DNA of 64,000 nt from Psychrobacillus antarcticus (GTDB lineage: Bacteria; Bacillota; Bacilli; Bacillales_A; Planococcaceae), in NCBI RefSeq assembly GCF_029533155.1, contig NZ_JAIZDB010000007.1:39365-103364 (forward strand). Reading direction: 5' to 3'. A model generated the notes under the pieces. That model was not told the origin of the DNA and did no database searches. It saw nothing but the letters and a program-made list of their open reading frames with translations. The position numbers and the translations under genes were made by a program. The first letter of the stretch is position 1, and every line of letters begins with the position of its first letter. This document shows positions 26,609 through 35,954 of this stretch, in pieces.

Positions 26609-28476
26609 TTTTTCATCTCCATCTCAATATCATTAATATTTGTTATAATATCAGATAACTTCGGGTATTTATGCTTAGTCTCCTCAAAACCAACTTCAGC
26701 TATTTCATCTTTTAGCATTTCTAACTCTGGTTCTAACTTACGTTCGATGTATTTTTTAATTCCTTTCAATTCTCTTTCAAACTCATTACGATATTTTAGA
26801 TTCTTTTTATATAAGCTTTCATTATATATAATAATGTTTATTTTTTCCTGGAACCGTTTTTCTGAATGGGGTAAATCATCTAATGTATGAAGTTGAGTTC
26901 CAAGATAATAAGCATCATTAATACTAGTTATATATTGATTTCGTTCACATAGTTTATTGAAAGATATTCCGCATATACCTAATTCCATATCTGCAATCTG
27001 ATTTTCAGTTCTAGAAAGACGAGAGATTATTTCATTTATATCCTTGAAAATATTTAGTTTATTCATTTTGATGAAATTGTTTATATTTTCGTAGTCTTCT
27101 ATATATTCCGGTGACTTTAGTTCTTCTTGTAAATATTTACTTGAGGATTCATCTATTTCGGTAATAAGTTTTGTACCATCCTGTGACGATCTTTTCATCA
27201 AAGTTTCAATTGCATTTAGATTAAACTTTTTCAACTCTTCTAGTCTAATATAATGTTTGGTCATATCTTCAGTTAAATGATTCATATGTTGGCGGATAAA
27301 GTCTAATTGATAACCCTTATTGTATAAAATCGTTGCCAATGTAACTCTATATTGGTGAAAAGTAACATAGTAAATTTTTTTATCTATTTCATCATTTGGG
27401 ACAAAACGCAATATATTAAACTTTCTCTTACTGGTTATAGAAAATTGATTTAACTCTTGATCAATTATTTTATCAAACATTAATGCATCTTGGTGACGAT
27501 AAAAGAATTCCACTAGGAGGTAGCGGAGGAACGTTCTTGATACTTCTGTCCCGTCTTTCTTAACAAATAAGTAGGTAGACTTTCTGTTTTTTTTAAATAT
27601 TTCTGTAAGTGTTTTATAAGCTAGGAATGCATTTTGAGTAATAAAGCTTCTAGTCCATTTGTAATCCTTTTCTTTCACTGTCTTATATGTTTTAAAGTTA
27701 AGATAATGTAGAAAATCTGTTTCACCTTTAACACTTATTTTTTCCAACTTATTCACTTCTAATATATGAAATTCTCCAATACGCATACCAGTTTCTGCTA
27801 ATAAAACAATCATACAAGCACTAGCACGTTGAGTAGTATTCAATTTATCGTTCCGTATATCTTTTATAGCTAAAGAAAGTATTCCGTTATGAAGATTTAT
27901 TGGGATAAGTTTGTGTTTTCCTTTTTCTCTTTCAACTCGTACTTTTCTTCTATTTATTATATCTAGGTATTTGTAGATCTCAGAGAAATTAATTTTAGGT
28001 ACTCTGAGCTCTATTTCTGATAAAAAAACCTTTATAGCATGTTTCTTATCCGTAAGAGAACGCTCAGACAATGAAGAGCCTAAAAAATCCTTAAGAAATG
28101 GAATATCAATAAGTTCTGGGTAAAATATATGATGCTTAGTTAAGGAAGTGATAAAGCTAACTATAACCCTAAATTTAGATTTAACAGTATTAAAGCGGTT
28201 ATGTTTGTTGAACAACTCTCTCAAAACCATGTATTTAGCATAATTTTTATAAGTTGTATCTAGTTGATTAAAATCAAACTTATAATATCCTGCCTCACTA
28301 GAAAATCTTTTGAATTCTTTAAAATCCCAGAAATCATCTATAAAATCTATATTTGGAGTCACGGCAAAGTTGATAAAACTTTTAGGCTTTATGTTGATAA
28401 GTTCTTGGCAAACATTTTCATAAGATGGTAATTCATTTAATGACTCAAAAAACTGTTTAATTTTCCTCTCCTCCAA
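26587..28476 (-). CDS. Tyrosine recombinase, 629 aa (third in module)
   Basis: A 629-aa site-specific integrase. The catalytic domain shows LAETGMRIGEFHIL (Arg I), TFHQYRVTLA (HxxR), RQHMNH (His III) and KHYIRLEE (nucleophile Tyr). The N-terminal 180 residues would be the core-binding domain; a 150-residue tail with coiled-coil character follows. All five catalytic positions are intact. Size resembles Tn554 TnpB (630 aa). It overlaps both neighbours by about 20 bp, so the four genes are translated as one block. Confidence 0.85.
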   Translation of the reverse strand: MEERKIKQFFESLNELPSYENVCQELINIKPKSFINFAVTPNIDFIDDFWDFKEFKRFSSEAGYYKFDFNQLDTTYKNYAKYMVLRELFNKHNRFNTVKSKFRVIVSFITSLTKHHIFYPELIDIPFLKDFLGSSLSERSLTDKKHAIKVFLSEIELRVPKINFSEIYKYLDIINRRKVRVEREKGKHKLIPINLHNGILSLAIKDIRNDKLNTTQRASACMIVLLAETGMRIGEFHILEVNKLEKISVKGETDFLHYLNFKTYKTVKEKDYKWTRSFITQNAFLAYKTLTEIFKKNRKSTYLFVKKDGTEVSRTFLRYLLVEFFYRHQDALMFDKIIDQELNQFSITSKRKFNILRFVPNDEIDKKIYYVTFHQYRVTLATILYNKGYQLDFIRQHMNHLTEDMTKHYIRLEELKKFNLNAIETLMKRSSQDGTKLITEIDESSSKYLQEELKSPEYIEDYENINNFIKMNKLNIFKDINEIISRLSRTENQIADMELGICGISFNKLCERNQYITSINDAYYLGTQLHTLDDLPHSEKRFQEKINIIIYNESLYKKNLKYRNEFERELKGIKKYIERKLEPELEMLKDEIAEVGFEETKHKYPKLSDIITNINDIEMEMKKWHKKTL

Positions 28477-30790
28477 TTTTATCCAGCAATTTCACATAAT
28501 AAGCTGTATGCAGTTTGATTAAAGCGATAATTTTATTTTGCTCCTGGAGACTTTCTGTGCTTTCTTTTAATTTATTAAGTTTTGTAATTCTCTTTTTAAA
28601 AATATTTATTCGATTAGTAGTGGTGGCAAAATGGTGGCAGATAAGGCATTCATATTCTTCTTCGTCATCGATACACCCTTTTAGTTTACATCCTCCAAGA
28701 CCATTTTCTACTGGATTTAGTTTTTCAACTTCTTTTTCAATTAAAAAATTTCCATAGATATCAACTCCTGAAATTGTTACACCAGCAAACATTTCAGCGT
28801 AATCCTGAGTTTCAGTTTTCTTGCGATAATATCGTCTAGCTGTATGTTCACCATTGCCAGCAAGTTCAGCGATTAGAGAAGTAGGAAGCCTGTCAGTTAA
28901 ACCTTCAATATATAAATTATCTATAAAAGTAGAACGTAGATCATAGGGGCGATATTTTCCTTCAAGTTGTTCTTTCAATTCCTTCTGAATCTTTCTAAAG
29001 TTCTTCTCAAAAGTAGCGCTAAATTCTATAATCCTATCTTTTCTATGTTGATCTTCTTTTAGGAAAATAAACTTTGCAATATCTTTATTGGCTTTACTTT
29101 GTATGTTCTCTGTTATTTTAATAGCTTCTTTTATAAGGTTAATTTTTTCAATTGGTAATATTAAATCCATTTTTTGATTTCCAGTTGTCTTTGTGTGATA
29201 GCGAATGATACCTGTTTCATCTGAAGTTTCAATAATACAAGATCTTTCCAAGGCTGAAATTTCTCCCAAGCGAAGTTTGGACGTTGCAGCTAAATTAAAA
29301 ATAATATAACAAAGTTCTCCTGTAATACCTTCATTCTTAAGTTCTGTAAATTTTTTTGCGAACAAGGTAATATCGTGTTTAGTCATAGGGTTACCACCAT
29401 CAAAATCAATAGGTCTTTGAGAGAGAGAGTTAATTAATAATTGAGGGATTTGATATTTATCTCTATAGAATGTCAAATAACTTTTACAACCCTTAATATA
29501 ATTATTTGCTGTGGTGGCTGGCTTACTTCCTATAAACAATCTCCATTGCTCTAACAAGTCTGCGGTAAAATAGTTAATCTGTTTTTTGTTTGAAAGATTG
29601 TAGGTAAAGCTGAAATTTAGGAATTCTATGATGGAATACATACCAGTCGCCACACTGTCTATCGACTTGCTTGATTGATGCCAAATGTAGCTTTTCAAAT
29701 CATTCCGAAGAAACTTGTCTTTAACTTTTAAGAAATCAATTCGAAACGGCATTTTTTTTCTACTACTTGCATAACTGTCAGAAGGTATTAATAACCACCT
29801 ATTTTGCGATGGTACAACTTCTAAAGGATTATAAGTAATTAATCTATAACCTTTTTCATAGTGAGGACCAAAAGCTATGTTACCTAAAGTATTTGCGTTA
29901 TATGGTGTTCCATTAAAAATATTGTGTTGAATATTTTGCTCTTTTATAATCTTACAGAGATATATATAAAAATGAATTAGGTGGTTAGAAAATTTCGTTG
30001 AAACACTAGGATTTATAATATTTGTTTTCTGATAAAATCTATATTGCTTTTTAAAGACATCAAATGAAAAGTCAGTAATAGATTGAGGTTCTTTTTCAAC
30101 TGCTAATAAACTGTAACGAAATAAATAAATAAACTGTCTTATACTGTTGTATTTTTTACCATTAGACACATTTTTATAAAAACCTATTAGTAGGTTCTTG
30201 ATTTCAACTATGTTGATGTTCAAGTTAAGTATCACTGGAGAACTTTTTTCATCACACTTTATTAAATGAAGTTGTTCTGGTGAACTTTCAAGAGGGAAGT
30301 TAGTTCCAATTTTATCTAAAATATTATCACTTAGAAAGTAGTTCATCTTAGAGGAGTTTCTTTCTTCCCAAATTAGGAATTCTTTAAAAGGTTTTATTTC
30401 GGAAATGTTTTTGGGGTTATCCGATTCGTTTTCTAATATGAAATTGTAAAAATCAGATAACATCTTCCGTGCTAGTTTTTGAATTCTCTTTTGTCCATAC
30501 GAATTCTCATTTTCCCATTTTTGAACACGGATACACTTCATACTTATACAATACTGTTCCCAAGAAATGGATTTAACAGAGTGGTTTTTGAAGATAGTAA
30601 TTAAATAGTCTTTAAAATATTTAGTAACAGTAAAACGATCTGATGCTTTAAAAATTTGTTGTGAATAAATATCTTCGAAAAAAACGAGGTACAAAGACTT
30701 AAACTCTTCATCTTTTAGATAGTTATTTATATGAACTTTAAATTCAGTAACTACCTGCTTACTTAATTTGTCATCCTTACGCTTAGTCAT
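28457..30790 (-). CDS. Tyrosine recombinase, 777 aa (second in module), atypical active site
   Basis: A 777-aa integrase-fold protein. Visible are KLRLGEISALERS (Arg I), RPYDLRSTFID at box II, where the usual His of HxxR is Tyr, ELAGNGEHTARRYYRK, where the third-box His is Asn, and the Tyr nucleophile. The C-terminus has a zinc-finger-like cluster CKLKGC...CLICHHFATT, as in TnpB-type recombinases. The two His changes could mean reduced catalysis or a structural role in a hetero-complex. Starts 4 bp before the end of the first recombinase. Confidence 0.78.
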   Translation of the reverse strand: MTKRKDDKLSKQVVTEFKVHINNYLKDEEFKSLYLVFFEDIYSQQIFKASDRFTVTKYFKDYLITIFKNHSVKSISWEQYCISMKCIRVQKWENENSYGQKRIQKLARKMLSDFYNFILENESDNPKNISEIKPFKEFLIWEERNSSKMNYFLSDNILDKIGTNFPLESSPEQLHLIKCDEKSSPVILNLNINIVEIKNLLIGFYKNVSNGKKYNSIRQFIYLFRYSLLAVEKEPQSITDFSFDVFKKQYRFYQKTNIINPSVSTKFSNHLIHFYIYLCKIIKEQNIQHNIFNGTPYNANTLGNIAFGPHYEKGYRLITYNPLEVVPSQNRWLLIPSDSYASSRKKMPFRIDFLKVKDKFLRNDLKSYIWHQSSKSIDSVATGMYSIIEFLNFSFTYNLSNKKQINYFTADLLEQWRLFIGSKPATTANNYIKGCKSYLTFYRDKYQIPQLLINSLSQRPIDFDGGNPMTKHDITLFAKKFTELKNEGITGELCYIIFNLAATSKLRLGEISALERSCIIETSDETGIIRYHTKTTGNQKMDLILPIEKINLIKEAIKITENIQSKANKDIAKFIFLKEDQHRKDRIIEFSATFEKNFRKIQKELKEQLEGKYRPYDLRSTFIDNLYIEGLTDRLPTSLIAELAGNGEHTARRYYRKKTETQDYAEMFAGVTISGVDIYGNFLIEKEVEKLNPVENGLGGCKLKGCIDDEEEYECLICHHFATTTNRINIFKKRITKLNKLKESTESLQEQNKIIALIKLHTAYYVKLLDKIGGEEN

Positions 30791-32127
30791 AGATTTAAAC
30801 CCCTTTTAGTGAGTTTGTCCTGCATAATTGCGAAATTAATCAAATCAGTATCTGTTGGGTTAAAATATATCTTCACACTACTTGTATTTGCATGTCGTAA
30901 TACGTAACTTAATTTCAGCTCATCAAATCCTTCATTTAATACTTTAAACATTGCAAAACCGTGACGAAAACGATGGTTTAGATTGTTGATTTTTTTTCCT
31001 TTATCAATTTCAAGCCCGACTTCTTGAAAAATCTTCTTAATAATGGTATTCCAAGCTCCACCAGTAATTGGAGTATAGTTCTTGCTAATAAAAACATATG
31101 AATTTCTATAAATATCATTTTTGCTAACTTTATCTGCTATATTTTTCTTCGAGTAGTTTTCATATGCTTTATCACTCATGGAAAAAGGAGAGGTCGTTTC
31201 ATCAATATATTTTTGGATTAAAAAATATGTAGTAGGTGAGATTGGAATAATTTGATAACCATTCCCCTCCACAGAGTATCCATCACTAAGGTGTTCGTCC
31301 GGTGAAGTAATTTTCATACAACCTTTTGCGTACTGCCATGGTTTATCTGTAAAACGATTTCTTAGTATAAGTCGACATGTGTCCTTCTGTTTTGTTATTT
31401 CTTCTCCTTGTATGTCCTCTATTGTTAATCCAAAAACCTCGCCAATTCTAAGGCCATATTCATACATCAATTTAACAATAATTTTTTCTCTAAGTGTGTA
31501 TTTGTCATTAATTACTTTTAAAATATCCAAGTATTCTTTGTAACTTATGTATTTTGGAACTTTATTTATTTTAATTTCCTTTAAGTTCATGGAATATGTT
31601 TGGACTTGTAGTGAGTTATTCTTAGAGTAATAAGCATTTCCACTATCTATAATTCTATATAATCCTTTTGTTTCTTTAAAAATATTATCTGTTATCCCCA
31701 AAAAATCAAAAAAACTTCTATACACTCCTAAATATGCATTAACAGTATCATTTTTTCGAACTGTCTCTAAGCAGTAGGTTATATATTGTCCATTTCCTTT
31801 ACCACCTTTTAGGAAAGTAATAATTTTATTTTTGTCATCAGGATTTAAATACCCAATATCAGTGTTGAAAAGTTCTAAGTATGAGTATAGAAATTTCAAA
31901 GCACGAAGGGCTAATTCTCTATGGCTAAATCCTTTATCTTCTAATTCTAAATTCAAATATTTATAAGTGTCATAGCAAACCTTTTGATTGGTACCTATAA
32001 CCATCATATATGTAAATTCTTTATATTTTTTTAGGATTGCAGCTACCATAACTTCAGATGAATTATTTCCTTGGATTCTTTCGTATTTAACTCCAAAGTA
32101 TCCTTTATATTCCACAATTTTGTCCAT
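30787..32127 (-). CDS. Tyrosine recombinase, 446 aa (first in module, TnpA-like)
   Basis: A 446-aa integrase. Motifs: MYEYGLRIGEVFGL (Arg I), NLNHRFRHGFAM (HxxR), VLRHANTSSVKIYF (His III and Tyr). An N-terminal SAM-like core-binding domain precedes them. Equivalent to Tn554 TnpA (361 aa) by order and motif, but longer. First gene of the four-gene block and nearest to the right end, whose repeats it presumably recognises. Confidence 0.84.
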   Translation of the reverse strand: MDKIVEYKGYFGVKYERIQGNNSSEVMVAAILKKYKEFTYMMVIGTNQKVCYDTYKYLNLELEDKGFSHRELALRALKFLYSYLELFNTDIGYLNPDDKNKIITFLKGGKGNGQYITYCLETVRKNDTVNAYLGVYRSFFDFLGITDNIFKETKGLYRIIDSGNAYYSKNNSLQVQTYSMNLKEIKINKVPKYISYKEYLDILKVINDKYTLREKIIVKLMYEYGLRIGEVFGLTIEDIQGEEITKQKDTCRLILRNRFTDKPWQYAKGCMKITSPDEHLSDGYSVEGNGYQIIPISPTTYFLIQKYIDETTSPFSMSDKAYENYSKKNIADKVSKNDIYRNSYVFISKNYTPITGGAWNTIIKKIFQEVGLEIDKGKKINNLNHRFRHGFAMFKVLNEGFDELKLSYVLRHANTSSVKIYFNPTDTDLINFAIMQDKLTKRGLNL

Positions 32128-32688
32128 ATATTAAACTCTCCCTTAATATTTTTATTTCTTTAACTCTTGTTAGACCTAAGTATGATTAGGATGTTATTTC
32201 CTCTAAATTAAAGTCCAGTTTTATTTTAATGTTAAATTTAATAGATCAAGGTTCCTAAGTTACCAGGATAAAGAGTGTAGATTTTATATTCAACTGGAAT
32301 ATAAGAAAATCAATAGAATTATTTAGAATTTATATATTTATTGTGATCAAATATATAACTGTTTGTTCTTCAGTAGGCTTAAATCCCTTTTTGATTAATC
32401 TAGTTATTATCATGTTTTAGAAAGGGTACTAATTTGATCAACTAGCATTAGTTGAATACTAGGGAATGTATGTTCTTATTAGATTGTATCACAACATATA
32501 GTGTTGAATGAATATATATCTAAAGTTGTTTCTATAATAATGGGGTTTAGTAATCAGAAATGTTTTGCTTTTATAGAGGAAATACATATTAGGAGTGGAC
32601 ACTTTTTAAGGGACGGTAAGGAGATTTATAAGAGTAATCATTAATTGTTTTCATTAATATTATTGGACAAATTAGTAAGGTAGCATAA
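32128..32688. repeat. Right end of the island: non-coding, with subterminal and terminal repeats
   Basis: 560 bp without a gene. The terminal repeat on the minus strand is TTATGCTACCTTACTAAT then TTGTCCA (32663-32669). An inner copy, CCTTAAAAAGTGTCCACTCC (near 32594-32613 on the minus strand), matches the left terminal sequence CCTTATAAAGTGTCCACCC better than the outer copy does. These are likely recombinase sites. The remaining 450 bp is AT-rich, presumably the promoter region of the recombinase operon. Confidence 0.65.
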
Positions 32689-33133
32689 CTTCACCACCAA
32701 AAAATCCAGTTCCAAGCTTTCGCTGAAATTCAATGCCAATTGTAACGCCCTTAGCTGCTGCTAAGAATGCATCCTTTTGACAAATAATTTTGCCACGGTA
32801 TTGGCTTAAATCCATCGGAATAATTTTACCTGGATAAGGGGAGGCGAAGTAGACATGTTTTTTTCCACTACCGGCATTAGTAAATGTTGTCATGAATAAA
32901 CTTTCGCCTGTAAGCATACGTTTACCTGCACCCATTAATTTACCCATAAGACCGCCGCCACTACCAGCAGAACCGGAGGACCCATCTCCAAAAATAGTTT
33001 CCATTGAAATGCCGTCTTCCATCATCATTAAGCTGCCTGCTTCTGCAACAACTGTTTCTTTTGGATCTAATTCGATTTCAACAAATTGCATATCGTCACC
33101 GTATAGTTTGTAGTCAATTTCATGGTTATTCAT
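32689..33133 (-). pseudogene. AIM24 family protein, 5' part of the split gene
   Basis: ATG 33133 follows AAGGAGG. The frame gives [22 protein letters not shown]... to [10 protein letters not shown], the N-terminal half of an AIM24 protein, then runs 17 bases into the island and stops at 32672 (adding VMLPY). The missing half is at 12296-12657. AIM24 proteins are beta-helical and their bacterial role is unclear. The fragment lacks the second half of the fold and is probably non-functional. Confidence 0.9.
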
Positions 33134-33257
33134 GAACAAATTCCTCCTTAAATTTTTCTCTACCATGTATACGAAAGGAAGATGAAAAAGTTTCATCCTT
33201 TATTAATCAAAAAAATATTAAAGGGATTTTAAGACCCATTATCGAATATAAAAGTAA

Positions 33258-33271
33258 TGAAAACGTTTACA
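33258..33271 (+). promoter_or_regulatory. CcpA catabolite-response (cre) site
   Basis: TGAAAACGTTTACA fits the consensus TGWAANCGNTNWCA at every position. It lies 26 bp before the start of the aldehyde dehydrogenase gene, just downstream of a TATAAA minus-10-like box, a position where CcpA would block transcription when preferred carbon is present. Confidence 0.75.
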
Positions 33272-33296
33272 TATTAAATTGAAAAGAGGTAATAGA

Positions 33297-34775
33297 ATGA
33301 AACTAACAAATTTTATTGATGGGAATTGGCAGGAAGTTGAGAGTGCCGAGTATACACCAGTGTTAAATCCCGCGAATGGGGAACAGCTGGCAGAGGTCAT
33401 GCTATCTACAGAGGAAGATGTAAACCTTGCAGTAGAAGCTGCAGTGAAAGCTCAAAAGAAATGGGCACTTGTTCCTGCACCGAAACGTGCCGATTATTTA
33501 TATGAGATTGGAAGAATAATGAAAGAAAAGAAAGAGCATCTAGCCCAAGTGTTAACAAAGGAAATGGGCAAAGTGATTGAAGAAGGTCGAGGAGAAGTAC
33601 AGGAAGGCATTGATATGGCATTTTATATGGCAGGTGAGGGACGTCGTTTATTCGGCGAGACAACTCCATCTGAATTGGCGGACAAGTTTGCGATGAGTGT
33701 TCGCGCACCTATAGGAGTGGTAGGGCTGATTACACCATGGAACTTCCCAGTTGCTATTGCTACGTGGAAATCATTCCCCGCTATTGTTGCAGGAAATTCA
33801 TTCATTTGGAAACCGGCAACAGAAACTCCCATGATGGCATATGAAATGGCGAAGATCTTTGATGAAGCGGGAATACCACCTGGAGTTGCTAATGTCGTAT
33901 TTGGATCAGGTGCTCAAGTAGGTACGGCTTTGATTGAACATCCAGATGTGAAGGTTATTTCATTCACTGGCTCTACAGATACAGGAAGTAAAGTAGCGGA
34001 ACTTGGTGGTCGTCATTTAAAGAAAATTTCCCTTGAAATGGGTGGCAAAAATGCTGTAATCGTAATGGATGATGCAGACCTACCATTAGCAGTGGAGGGT
34101 ATTTTATGGAGTGCCTTTGGGACTGCTGGACAAAGATGTACGGCATGTAGCAGAGTTATTGTGCATAAAGATGTAAGAGGAGATTTAGAAAAAATGCTCC
34201 TAGAACAAATGGAAAAACTAACGGTTGGTAATGGCTTAGATGAAACGGTCAAAATTGGTCCAGTTATTAATAAGAAAGCATTAGAAAAAATCCATTCCTA
34301 TATAAAAATTGGACAAGACGAAGGGGCCACTCTCTTAACGGGAGGGACCATTTTAAATGAGGCAGAGTTAGCAAAAGGAAATTATTATGCCCCTACGCTA
34401 TTTACAAATGTGACCCCAAATATGCGAATAGCACAGGAGGAAATCTTTGGTCCTGTTGTTTCTTTAATAGAAGTGAGTTCACTAGAGGAAGCGATTGAAG
34501 TAAATAATGGAGTGAAGTTTGGATTATCTAGCTCCATTTATTCAAGAGATGTCAATAAAGTTTTCAGAGCACAGCGTGATTTAGATACTGGGATTGTCTA
34601 TATCAACGCAGGTACAACGGGTGCAGAAATTCATCTGCCTTTTGGAGGAACAAAAGGGACAGGGAATGGACATCGTGATTCAGGTGTAGCAGCTTTAGAT
34701 GTGTATACAGAATGGAAAAGCATATATATAGACTACAGTGGAAAATTACAGCGTGCACAAATAGACACAGTATAA
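33297..34775 (+). CDS. Aldehyde dehydrogenase, probably 2-aminoadipate-semialdehyde type
   Basis: A 492-aa NAD(P)-dependent ALDH of normal length. Cofactor-binding TPWNFPVAI and FTGSTDTG, catalytic Glu in LEMGGKNA and Cys in GQRCTACSR are intact. ATG 33297 is chosen for the AGAGG site; an in-frame TTG 18 bp earlier is less likely. The next gene is a lysine 6-dehydrogenase-like protein and the third a glutaryl-CoA-dehydrogenase-like one, so oxidation of allysine to 2-aminoadipate is the inferred role. Under a perfect cre site. Confidence 0.82.
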   Translation: MKLTNFIDGNWQEVESAEYTPVLNPANGEQLAEVMLSTEEDVNLAVEAAVKAQKKWALVPAPKRADYLYEIGRIMKEKKEHLAQVLTKEMGKVIEEGRGEVQEGIDMAFYMAGEGRRLFGETTPSELADKFAMSVRAPIGVVGLITPWNFPVAIATWKSFPAIVAGNSFIWKPATETPMMAYEMAKIFDEAGIPPGVANVVFGSGAQVGTALIEHPDVKVISFTGSTDTGSKVAELGGRHLKKISLEMGGKNAVIVMDDADLPLAVEGILWSAFGTAGQRCTACSRVIVHKDVRGDLEKMLLEQMEKLTVGNGLDETVKIGPVINKKALEKIHSYIKIGQDEGATLLTGGTILNEAELAKGNYYAPTLFTNVTPNMRIAQEEIFGPVVSLIEVSSLEEAIEVNNGVKFGLSSSIYSRDVNKVFRAQRDLDTGIVYINAGTTGAEIHLPFGGTKGTGNGHRDSGVAALDVYTEWKSIYIDYSGKLQRAQIDTV

Positions 34776-34790
34776 TTAGGAGATGATTAC

Positions 34791-35954
34791 ATGATAATTG
34801 CTGTATTAGGTGCAGGGTTAATGGGGAAAGAAGCAGCTCGTGATTTAGTGTTAAGTCCAAATGTGGAAAAGGTTTTATTATGTGATTTAGATGTAGGTCA
34901 GGCACAAATGTTTAAGGAAAGATTGCAAAACTCCAAAATTGAAGTATTGAGACTTGATGCTAACGAGGACGATAGTATACGTAAAATAATGAAGGAAGCG
35001 GATGTAGTAATAAACTCATTATTTTATACGTTCAACGAAAAAATTGCTAGGCTCGCTGTAGAAGTCGGCGTGCATTCTATCGATTTAGGAGGGCATATTG
35101 GAGGGGCTACAGATAACGTATTGATGCTCCATGAAAAGGCTAAAGCTAAAGGCATTACGCTAATTCCTGATTTAGGTGTCGCTCCAGGAATGATCAATAT
35201 ATTAGCTGGATACGGTGCTTCCAAACTCGACGAAGTGGATGCTATTCGACTATATGTCGGGGGAATACCTGTTGAGCCCGAGGGGATTTTTGGTTACAAT
35301 ATCGTCTTTTCATTAGAAGGAGTATTCGATCATTATACAGATGCTTCACATGTTATAAGAGAAGGACAGCTTCAGGAAGTAGCATCTCTTTCAGAAGTTG
35401 AACCAATTACCTTTGAAGAGTATGGCGAACTAGAGGCATTTCATACAGCTGGTGGTACTTCAACGCTTCCGAACTCTTTTCCGAATGTTGATACACTTGA
35501 ATATAAAACAATACGATATAAAGGGCATGCAGATAAATTTAGACTGCTCGTAGACTTAGGGTTAACGAATAAAAAAACAATTGTAAATGTGAATGGCAAT
35601 ATGGTAAAGGCTCGAGATGTATTGAAGGAAGTCCTGACTCCCCAGTTATTACTTGGAGATAAAGAGGATGCAGTATTACTAAGAGTAATTGTAGCTGGTC
35701 TAAAAGATGGAGTCCCTACCAATTATACGTATGAAATGGCGACCAAAAAAGACTCTCTTTCTGGTGAAACCGCAATGGCTAGAGCGACAGCAAATACTAT
35801 TTCCGTAGTTGCACAAATGATTGGAAACGAGGTCATTAATAATCGGGGAGTATATCCACCAGAGCTAATCGTTCCAGGAGAATTGTATATCCGCGAAATG
35901 GCAGCAAGAGGGGTAGAAATAAGAGAATCCATTATAAGAGGTGAGTATAGTTGA
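34791..35954 (+). CDS. Saccharopine/lysine 6-dehydrogenase-like oxidoreductase
   Basis: A 387-aa protein with an N-terminal Rossmann motif ([15 protein letters not shown]) and the saccharopine dehydrogenase C-domain ([38 protein letters not shown]). Size and motifs match lysine 6-dehydrogenase from Geobacillus, which oxidises the epsilon-amino group of lysine to allysine with NAD. AGGAG ribosome site; 15 bp after the aldehyde dehydrogenase gene, so co-transcribed. Confidence 0.75.
   Translation: MIIAVLGAGLMGKEAARDLVLSPNVEKVLLCDLDVGQAQMFKERLQNSKIEVLRLDANEDDSIRKIMKEADVVINSLFYTFNEKIARLAVEVGVHSIDLGGHIGGATDNVLMLHEKAKAKGITLIPDLGVAPGMINILAGYGASKLDEVDAIRLYVGGIPVEPEGIFGYNIVFSLEGVFDHYTDASHVIREGQLQEVASLSEVEPITFEEYGELEAFHTAGGTSTLPNSFPNVDTLEYKTIRYKGHADKFRLLVDLGLTNKKTIVNVNGNMVKARDVLKEVLTPQLLLGDKEDAVLLRVIVAGLKDGVPTNYTYEMATKKDSLSGETAMARATANTISVVAQMIGNEVINNRGVYPPELIVPGELYIREMAARGVEIRESIIRGEYS

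Larger units (their letters stand above)
12664..32688. mobile_element. 20,025-bp Tn554-like genomic island carrying defence genes
   Basis: Bounded by imperfect inverted ends: left reads TTATCCTACCTTATAAAG, right (minus strand) TTATGCTACCTTACTAAT. The six bases outside are CCGCAC at 12658-12663 and CTTCAC at 32689-32694 (minus-strand GTGCGG and GTGAAG): different hexamers, as when a Tn554-type element carries one core from its donor site. Removing the element with one hexamer gives GGTGGTGAAGGTTTC, restoring the AIM24 frame. Contents: PHP-ATPase, type ISP restriction-modification enzyme, two ParB-domain proteins, an insertion sequence, an orphan antitoxin with toxin remnant, a HEPN-motif protein, then four overlapping recombinase-module genes reading away from the right end. 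Confidence 0.92.

Noticed and set aside
12664..32688. Prophage or integrative conjugative element
   Set aside because: No phage structural, conjugation or replication genes are visible; the size, ends and recombinase set fit a transposon-like island.
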